DNA of 33,955 nucleotides from Kofleriaceae bacterium (GTDB taxonomy: Bacteria > Myxococcota_A > Polyangia > Haliangiales > Haliangiaceae), in NCBI GenBank assembly GCA_018058095.1, contig JAGPCO010000082.1, positions 1 through 33,955 on the forward strand. The letters are read 5' to 3'. This document shows, one piece after another, positions 23,347 through 33,955 of the stretch; position 1 is the stretch's first letter; each line of letters starts with the position of its first letter. The notes under the pieces were generated by a model, which did not search any database, was not told where the DNA came from, and saw only the letters and a list, made by a program, of their open reading frames with translations. A program made the translations under genes and the position numbers.

Positions 23347-24896
23347 TCACGGCCCGACCGCCTCGACGTCGGTCAGCACGCCCGGCGCCGCCACCACGGG
23401 ACGGACTTCTCGCGCGGGTGGGAACCGATCCGGCCACAGCTGCCCGAGCTGGCGCTCGCACAGTCGCGACCACGCCGAGAACCAGCCGAGCGCGGTCGAC
23501 TTGTCGAGGCACATCGCGTAGGCGGCGGCGGCGCTGGCCTCGAGGGGCCCGACCACCGCCTGCAGGGTGGTGCAGAACCCCTCGACGGCCTGCACGTCGC
23601 CGCGCCGGCGGACCGGGATGTCGGCGGCCGCCAGCGCGTCGGCCGCGTGCTGCTGCATCTGGCCGCGCCGGGCGATGCTGGCGAGCGTCATGGCGGCGTC
23701 GGCCGTCCGCGCCACCTCCTCGTACCCGCGCTGGACGACGGCGCCGGCCGCGGCCTTGCGGGCCAGGTACTGTTCGAGCTTCGCGCGCGACGCCTTGGCC
23801 ACGGCCGGGGCGCGCGGATCGAAGTCGAGCCTGGCCGGGAACTCGACCCGCAGGTACGCCTCGTAGGCGGGCTCGGACTGATGAAACAGCGCGAGCGCGT
23901 GCAGGTACCGCCCGTAGCCCTGCCCCGGCCGGCCGCTGCGCTCGAACACGGCGATCGCCGCCGCGAACTCGCGCTGGGCCTCGCGCACCAACCGCGCGTC
24001 GCGGGTCACCACCTCGACCTGCAGCCGGGACGCGGCGCCACACGTGCTCGGCGCCGCCTGCCCGCGCGGTGCGCCAGCGCCATCACCCGGCCGCGGGCGG
24101 TCGCGGACCACCCGCAGGCACGACCCGTCGATCGGCGCCACCGGGCAGCTCTGGGCCCACAGCGCCTGCCCGAGGCGGGCGTGGGCCGCGACTCGCAGCT
24201 CGGGCGCGCCCCCGGCGCCGTGTGCCTCGAGGTACCGGCGCAGGTGCGCGATCAGCGCCCCGGTGTCGCCGTGCGCCTCGTGGAGGTCGGCCACGCTGAA
24301 GAACGCCGCGGCCCGGTCACGCGCCGACGTCGACGACAGGCGCACGTATTTCATGGTGTCGGCGATGGCGCGGTCGTGCTGACCCAGGCCGCGCCGCAGC
24401 TGCGCCGCCCGGTCCAGCGCGAGGGCGGCGTCGGGCCGGGTCGCGCCGTACTCGTCGGCGTAGCGCTCGAGCACCTGCGCGGCCTGGTCGTAGAACGCGA
24501 TCTGCTCGTAGGCGCCGACGAGGTGGGCCATGGCGCGGGCCCGCACCTCCCGATCCGCGCCGGTCAGCTCGACCAGGCGCGTGTAGGTGGTGATGGCCAC
24601 CCCGATCGACCCGCCCTGTTCGAAGCAAACCGCCGCGTCGTACAGCAGCTCCTCGCTGCCGCGGCCGTCGGGATCCTGGTTGTAGAGCGCCAGGTAGGCC
24701 TGACCACACGCGACGTAGGCGGCGAGCTCGCCGGTGTCCTTGGCCCGTCGCTCGAGCGCCTCGGCCGCGGCCCGGTCCGGGCCCTGCGCGGCGGCGTCGG
24801 GGCCGCCGGCCGCGAGCACCAGCACGATCGCGCCGAGCACGCCGGGCCGGGCGCTGGCCCGCGCCCGGTCACCCCCGCGAGCGCAGGCGCGCGGCG

Positions 24897-24900
<4 letters not shown>
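23347..24900 (-). CDS. Secreted helical-repeat (TPR-like) protein (517 aa)
   Basis: GTG at 24898-24900 overlaps the TGA of gcvP (24897-24899), which fixes the start. A signal peptide (hydrophobic [13 protein letters not shown], cleavage near AAAQG, residue 39) shows export. The mature part is built of helix pairs, for example [20 protein letters not shown] and [20 protein letters not shown], that read as degenerate TPRs. Further helices follow to a Pro/Val-rich end. There are two Cys-containing segments, [10 protein letters not shown] and STCGAAS, that may pair. Related large TPR proteins in myxobacteria are envelope scaffolds, but none is named here. Coupling to gcvP is odd and may be positional only. 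Confidence 0.75.
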
Positions 24901-27791
<2,891 letters not shown>

Positions 27792-27832
27792 GGCCGGCCG
27801 ACCCTAACATGGCGGCGGTGCACACCAACCGG

Positions 27833-27863
27833 GCGGCCAGGCGCCGCCGTGCGGCCAGGCGCC
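27833..27863. repeat. 13-bp direct repeat in the gcvP/ABC divergent region
   Basis: GCGGCCAGGCGCC occurs at 27833-27845 and again at 27851-27863, an 18-base period. It lies in the 220-base region between divergent gcvP (-) and the exporter operon (+). The word contains the palindrome GGCGCC. It could bind a regulator, but nothing shows that directly. Confidence 0.55.
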
Positions 27864-28011
27864 ACAGGGCGATCGCCCTCGCCCCACCCCCAGGCCGTGC
27901 CGAGCGCGGGTGGAATTTCTGTCAACTGTCGCAGGTTTGGGTGGGCAGGCGGTCGGCCTGGCGCTAGCCTTTGCGCCTCGTCCGTCCGCCTGGCCCCGCC
28001 CTGCCCCGCCC

Positions 28012-28761
<750 letters not shown>

Positions 28762-28768
28762 CCGCGCC

Positions 28769-30010
28769 ATGTTCAGCCTCGATCGCTGGCGCGAGATCGT
28801 CGACACGCTGTGGCGCAACAAGCTGCGCTCGGCCCTGACCGCGTTCGCCATGGCCTGGGGCATCTTCATGCTGGTCGTGCTGCTCGGGCTCGGCAACGGC
28901 CTCGAGAACGGCGTCAAGTCTGGGTTCGCCGACGACGCCACCAACAGCATCTGGGTCTTCTCCGGCACGACCTCGCGCCCGCACGAGGGCATGCCGGTCG
29001 GCCGGCGCATCGTCCTGAACAACCGCGACGTCCCGGCGGTGGCCGCCCTGCCCGGGGTCGACCGCATCACCGGCCGCTTCTTCATCGCCGCCGGGCGCAA
29101 CAACCCGCTGCAGGTCCGGGTCGGCGCCAAGATCTCCAGCTACGACGTGCGCGCGGTCCACCCCGACCACCTGTACCTCGAGAAGACCATCGTCACCGCC
29201 GGCCGCTTCATCAACGACGCCGACATCGTCGACACCCGCAAGATCGTCGTGGTCGGCGTGCCGGTCGCCCAGTTCCTGTTCGGCACCACCGACGTCATCG
29301 GCCGCTGGATCGAGATCAAGGGCGTGCCATTCGAGATCGTCGGCGTCTTCACCGACGAGGGCGAGGCCGACGAGGCCGAGAAGGTGTACGTCCCGATCAG
29401 CACCGCCCAGGCCGCCTTCAACGGCGCCGACCGGGTCAACATGCTCATGTTCACGACCGGTGAGATGAGCGTGGCCGCGGCCAAGGCGCTCGAGCAGCAG
29501 GCCCGCACCACCCTGGCCGAGGCCCACAAGTTCTCGCCCGACGACCGCCAGGCGGTGCGGTCGCGCAACAACGTCGAGAACTTCGAGAACATGATGCAGA
29601 TCTTCCGGATGATCCGGTACTTCGTGTTCGCCATGGCCGGCTGCACGCTGCTGGCCGGCATCATCGGCGTGTCGAACATCATGATGATCGCCGTACGCGA
29701 GCGCACTCGCGAGATCGGCGTGCGCAAGGCGCTCGGTGCCACCCCGGGCAGCATCGTCGGGGCCATCCTGCACGAGGCGCTGGTCCTCACCTCGACCGCG
29801 GGCTACCTCGGCCTCATCGCCGGCGTCGGCGCGCTGGCCCTGCTCGAGCAGGTCGTCCCGCCCGGCGAGATGTTCGCGCACCCCCGGGTCGACCTCGGCA
29901 TCGCCGTGGCCGCGGTCGGCATCCTGGTGGTGGCCGGGCTGGTCGCCGGCTGGTTCCCGGCCCGGGCCGCATCCCGGGTCAACCCCATCGAGGCGCTGCG
30001 CAGCGAGTAG
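28769..30010 (+). CDS. MacB/FtsX-type ABC permease 1 (413 aa)
   Basis: This is a four-helix MacB-like permease. The first helix is near residues 22-42, followed by a large periplasmic domain (about 50-280) with the MacB_PCD pattern (DVPAVAALPGVDRI, IVVVGVPVAQFLFG). The FtsX core has helices near 285-310, 330-360 and 375-400. The diagnostic cytoplasmic motif VRERTREIGVRKALGATPGS follows the second helix and contacts the ATPase. It forms an operon with the ATPase and a second permease; the substrate is unknown. Confidence 0.92.
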   Translation: MFSLDRWREIVDTLWRNKLRSALTAFAMAWGIFMLVVLLGLGNGLENGVKSGFADDATNSIWVFSGTTSRPHEGMPVGRRIVLNNRDVPAVAALPGVDRITGRFFIAAGRNNPLQVRVGAKISSYDVRAVHPDHLYLEKTIVTAGRFINDADIVDTRKIVVVGVPVAQFLFGTTDVIGRWIEIKGVPFEIVGVFTDEGEADEAEKVYVPISTAQAAFNGADRVNMLMFTTGEMSVAAAKALEQQARTTLAEAHKFSPDDRQAVRSRNNVENFENMMQIFRMIRYFVFAMAGCTLLAGIIGVSNIMMIAVRERTREIGVRKALGATPGSIVGAILHEALVLTSTAGYLGLIAGVGALALLEQVVPPGEMFAHPRVDLGIAVAAVGILVVAGLVAGWFPARAASRVNPIEALRSE

Positions 30011-30012
30011 GG

Positions 30013-31275
30013 ATGTCGATCTTCGACCTCGATAGCTGGCGCGAGATCGCCGCGACCCTGGGCAAGCACCGCCTGCGCACCGCGCTGACCGGGCTCGGCG
30101 TGTTCATCGGCATCGTGATCCTGCTGCTGATGGTCGGCTTCGGCCGCTCGCTCGAGGGTGGGGTCAAGGGCAAGATGGCGGGCTTCGCCGCCAACGCGGT
30201 GTTCGCCTGGGGCCAGCGCACGTCCAAGCCGTACGCCGGCCTGCCGCCCAACCGGCAGGTCTCGTTCGACAACGGCGACATCACCGCCCTGGCCGGTACC
30301 CCCGGCATCGAGTACGTCGCGCCGCGCCTGCAGCTCGGCGGCTTCATGCAGGGCTCCAACGTCCGCTACGGCAGCAAGACCGGCAGCTTCCAGGTCGCCG
30401 GCGACGCGCCGGAGTTTCAGTTCGTGTCGCTGCCGGTGATGAAGCGCGGCCGCTTCCTCAACCAGCGCGACCTCGATGAGCGGCGCAAGGTCGCGGTCAT
30501 CGGCACCGGCGTGGTCGATCAGCTGTACGCGCCGGGCCAGGATCCAGTCGGCACCTACCTGCAGGTCAACAGCGTGTACTTCCAGGTCGTCGGCACCTTC
30601 GATACCCGGCAGAAGGGCCAGGCCGCCGACCGCGCCCTCAACACCATCCACCTGCCCTTCACCACCTTCCAGCGGGTGTTCAACAGCGGCGACCGCGTCC
30701 ACTTCTTCGCCATCACCGGCAAGCCCGAGGTGTCGGCCGAGGGGCTCGAGGCCAGCATCAAGGCCACCCTGGCCAGCCGGCATCAAGTCGACCCGACCGA
30801 CCCCACGGCGATCGGCGCGTGGAACACGGGCCGCGAGTTCGCCAAGATGACCGGCCTGTTCGACATCTTCGACGTCGTGTTCTGGTTCGCCGGGATCATG
30901 ACCCTGGCCGCCGGCGTCATCGGCGTATCGAACATCATGCTCATCTCGGTGCGCGAGCGCACGCGCGAGATCGGGGTGCGCAAGGCGCTCGGCGCCACCC
31001 CGGGCACCATCATCACGATGATCGTCACCGAGGCGGTGGTCCTGACCACGGTGGCCGGCACGCTCGGCATCATGGCCGGGGTCGGCCTGCTCGAGGCCTT
31101 CGACTGGGTGGTGACCAAGCTGGGCGACAGCGTCCCCCTCGGTCCCGTGGTGGTGCCGATGGCCATCCCGCTCGCCGCCGGTGCCGTGCTCATCCTGTTC
31201 GGCGCCCTCGCCGGCGTCATCCCCGCCTATCACGCCGCCCGCGTCGAGCCGGTCGAGGCCCTGCGCACCGAGTAA
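30013..31275 (+). CDS. MacB/FtsX-type ABC permease 2 (420 aa)
   Basis: It begins two bases after the first permease and has the same plan: helix 1 near 24-44 (ALTGLGVFIGIVILLLMVGFG), a periplasmic MacB_PCD domain, then three FtsX helices. The motif VRERTREIGVRKALGATPGT is nearly identical to that of permease 1, as is the WREI opening. The two are therefore paralogues from tandem duplication, likely forming a heterodimer with the single ATPase. Periplasmic domains differ much more than the FtsX cores, consistent with distinct contacts. It continues the operon to the membrane-fusion gene 14 bases later. Confidence 0.92.
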   Translation: MSIFDLDSWREIAATLGKHRLRTALTGLGVFIGIVILLLMVGFGRSLEGGVKGKMAGFAANAVFAWGQRTSKPYAGLPPNRQVSFDNGDITALAGTPGIEYVAPRLQLGGFMQGSNVRYGSKTGSFQVAGDAPEFQFVSLPVMKRGRFLNQRDLDERRKVAVIGTGVVDQLYAPGQDPVGTYLQVNSVYFQVVGTFDTRQKGQAADRALNTIHLPFTTFQRVFNSGDRVHFFAITGKPEVSAEGLEASIKATLASRHQVDPTDPTAIGAWNTGREFAKMTGLFDIFDVVFWFAGIMTLAAGVIGVSNIMLISVRERTREIGVRKALGATPGTIITMIVTEAVVLTTVAGTLGIMAGVGLLEAFDWVVTKLGDSVPLGPVVVPMAIPLAAGAVLILFGALAGVIPAYHAARVEPVEALRTE

Positions 31276-31289
31276 CCCGGAAGAAGCCC

Positions 31290-32585
<1,296 letters not shown>

Positions 32586-32598
32586 GGGGTGTTCGTAC

Positions 32599-32680
32599 TT
32601 GGCGTCGACGTCGACGTCGACGTGGTCGTGGTCGTGGTCGTGGACCTTGACGGCGACGGCGACGTGGAGGTGGTCGCCAC
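32599..32680. repeat. GTCGAC/GTCGTG block with GACGGC core (third family copy)
   Basis: It comprises alternating GTCGAC units, then GTCGTG units, then the core CTTGACGGCGACGGCGACGT at 32646-32665. The same core occurs at 13885 and, inverted, near 14020. The plus reading ends DLDGDGDVEVVATF, like an Asp/Gly calcium-binding repeat, but no gene frame is supported around it. Confidence 0.75.
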
Positions 32681-32687
32681 CTTTGAC

Positions 32688-32722
<35 letters not shown>

Positions 32723-32758
32723 CCGGATTCGAGGAGAACGCGGACCTTGGCAACCCGT

Positions 32759-32827
<69 letters not shown>

Positions 32828-33014
32828 CCGGATCCGAGGAGAACGCGGACCTTGGCAACCTGCATCAGTAGCGGCACCGGCAGCGGTAGCGGCAGCGGGT
32901 ACGGGTTGCCACTGTCGGCGTTCTCCCCGTCGCCCTGCCCCGCGCAACCCGGGCGGGCCTGCCGGGCGCCGGGCAACGGGCGTGGGGCGCCCGGCCGCCC
33001 CCGGGGCCCGGCCC

Positions 33015-33338
33015 CTACCGGGTGAGCCTCCACAACATCGCCCGGATCCGGTCGAGCTTGGCGTCGACCGCGGCGTAGCGAGCCCGGGTGATGAGCTTGC
33101 GGCCGCAGGCGATGCGCAGCGCCGTCGTCAGCTCGCCGGCGCTGCCCGCGGCGATGCGGTAGTGGTGGCCGCGGTCGCGGCCGATGCGGTGCCGGCCCTC
33201 GCCGAGGTTGAGCGCGATGCTGTCGGCGCAGCGCGCGATTTCCTCGGCGAGCTTCTTGCGCCGCAGGCGGACAGCCGCCTCGACGTCGGCGAGGTCGGTG
33301 ATGAGGTCGATCGAGAGTTCGAGTGCATCGAAGGCCAT
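33015..33338 (-). CDS. Four-helix-bundle protein, S23/IVS type (107 aa)
   Basis: This is a small all-helical protein of the 23S-rRNA-intervening-sequence (S23) family. Landmarks are the opening MAFDALELSIDLI, the helix RRKKLAEEIARCADSIALNLGEGRHR and the ending AAVDAKLDRIRAMLW. The family motif SIALNxGEG is clear. S23 proteins occur free-standing in many myxobacterial and planctomycete genomes, and a relative (Avd) serves in diversity-generating retroelements; the role here is unknown. ATG at 33336-33338 is chosen because the longer frame upstream is Arg/Gly-rich and not family-like. The region upstream carries a long inverted repeat. Confidence 0.85.
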   Translation of the reverse strand: MAFDALELSIDLITDLADVEAAVRLRRKKLAEEIARCADSIALNLGEGRHRIGRDRGHHYRIAAGSAGELTTALRIACGRKLITRARYAAVDAKLDRIRAMLWRLTR

Positions 33339-33399
33339 GGCTTGCGTTCCTCTCCAGTGGCCCCGTCCATCGGGGCCTCGCCCCAACGCCTCGCGACGC

Positions 33400-33538
33400 G
33401 CAGGAGGCGTGTCGGGGACCCGGCACCCACGCTGGCGCTGGCACCCACGCCCGTCTCCGCGGCGGTGGTTCACGCGATTGCAGGTGCCCCACGGTCCCCG
33501 GCGCGCCTCGTGCGCGGGCGAGGCGGGGGCGGGCCCGA
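33400..33538. repeat. Left arm of a long inverted repeat
   Basis: These 139 bases match the reverse complement of 33817-33955 without gaps and at roughly nine bases in ten. Differences cluster near 33433-33443 and 33470-33483; outer and inner blocks are identical. The left limit is set only by the window end on the other arm, so the true repeat may extend toward the S23-type gene, which starts 61 bases away. Confidence 0.93.
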
Positions 33539-33816
33539 TGGGCGGGGCCACGCCGAGAGGACCGCGGCCTGGCCGACGAGCGCACGAACGCGACGAGCGT
33601 CGCAGCGCCGCCGAGCCGGCGGCGAGCGCGGCGAGCGCGGCACGGCGAGCGCGGCGAGCCGCAGCGGCGGCTTGTCGCGGCGCGCTCGCTCTCGGCGCCG
33701 CTGCGCTCGCCCTCGCGCGCCGCGGCTGACCGCGACTCGGTGCCACCGGTTGGTGACGGCTCACGGCGGTCGACGCGAGCCGGCCATGCCGGTGCCTTCC
33801 CGGTGGGTCCCGACCG
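33539..33816. other. Spacer between inverted-repeat arms
   Basis: This 278-base spacer has no supported gene. It holds a run of GCGAGC/GCGGCGAGC words (about 33620-33670) and the dyad-like CACCGGTTGGTG near 33750. No transposase or resolvase fragment was seen. Together with the 61 bases between 33339 and 33399, it completes the gene-free right end of the window. Confidence 0.6.
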
Positions 33817-33955
33817 TCGGGCCCGCCCCCGCCTCGCCCGCGCACGAGGCGCGCCGGGGACCGTGCGGCACCTGTGGTCACGTAGGCCACCGCCGCGGAG
33901 ACGGGCGTGGGAGCCGGCGTGGGCGTGGGTGCCGGGTCCCCGACACGCCTCCTGC
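33817..33955. repeat. Right arm of a long inverted repeat (cut by the window end)
   Basis: This is the reverse complement of 33400-33538. It runs to the last base of the window, so it probably continues beyond it. If it does, it could flank a second, divergent S23-type gene. The GGGCGTGGG-type words near 33903-33930 are part of the arm. Confidence 0.93.

Noticed and set aside
27792-27900. Glycine riboswitch upstream of gcvP
   Set aside because: No paired glycine aptamer landmarks such as GGACAGAGAG were found on the minus strand.
27958-27977. Sigma-54 promoter ahead of the exporter operon
   Set aside because: TGGCGC and TTTGCG are present, but GG and GC are separated by 11 bases, not the required 10.
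33015-33955. Diversity-generating retroelement around the S23/Avd-like gene
   Set aside because: No reverse transcriptase, template repeat or variable repeat was seen. The inverted repeat is not a TR/VR pair.

Overview
The window is about 34 kb of very GC-rich DNA (well over 70 % by eye). It has strong G/C bias at third codon positions, frequent GTG starts and many four-base ATGA/GTGA gene overlaps. A Ser/Thr kinase with an HxDVSPxN catalytic loop, an FHA-headed sigma-54-type activator, secreted cysteine-rich proteins, several TPR lipoproteins and a fused B12-binding radical SAM protein together suggest a myxobacterium (Myxococcota, Haliangium/Kofleriaceae-like). This lineage call is inference. 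No rRNA, tRNA, CRISPR array, integrase or transposase was seen.

Layout. 1-5910 (+): tail of a BatA-type cluster. Two tandem 28-codon micro-ORFs are chained by ATGA overlaps into a BatA-like VWA membrane protein. A second VWA/glutamine-amidotransferase-like membrane protein and a SIMPL-domain protein follow. 5920-13734 (-): radical SAM protein, then a Ser/Thr kinase with a TPR tail, a secreted membrane-anchored protein and two paralogous cysteine-rich secreted proteins. The last four genes overlap stop-to-start and look like one signalling or envelope module. 14112-17066 (-): TPR lipoprotein, lipoprotein-type glutathione peroxidase, dienoyl-CoA isomerase-like crotonase. 17249-20264 (+): tandem D-Ala-D-Ala-ligase-like ATP-grasp protein and a small TPR protein. 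20267-23158: a probable decayed membrane gene, a small glycine-rich lipoprotein (-), an FHA/AAA+/Fis activator (+) and a small exported protein with a CarboxypepD_reg-like fold (+). 23347-27791 (-): full-length glycine dehydrogenase GcvP overlapping a secreted helical-repeat protein. 28012-32585 (+): ABC exporter operon (ATPase, two MacB/FtsX-type permeases, membrane-fusion protein). 33015-33338 (-): four-helix-bundle (S23-type) protein.

Non-coding structure is concentrated in a few gaps. These hold a family of GACGGC/GTCGAC-rich intergenic repeats (13.9 kb, 14.0 kb, 32.6 kb), a pair of perfect CAG trinucleotide arrays with 11 and 22 units followed by near-identical 35-bp spacers (32.7-32.86 kb), and an inverted repeat of at least 139 bp per arm at the right edge (33400-33955) that the window end cuts off.

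The best candidates for something undescribed are the translationally coupled kinase/Cys-rich module, the ATGA-chained duplicated micro-ORFs, the CAG arrays and the terminal inverted repeat. Functions of the unassigned proteins are not known from sequence alone.
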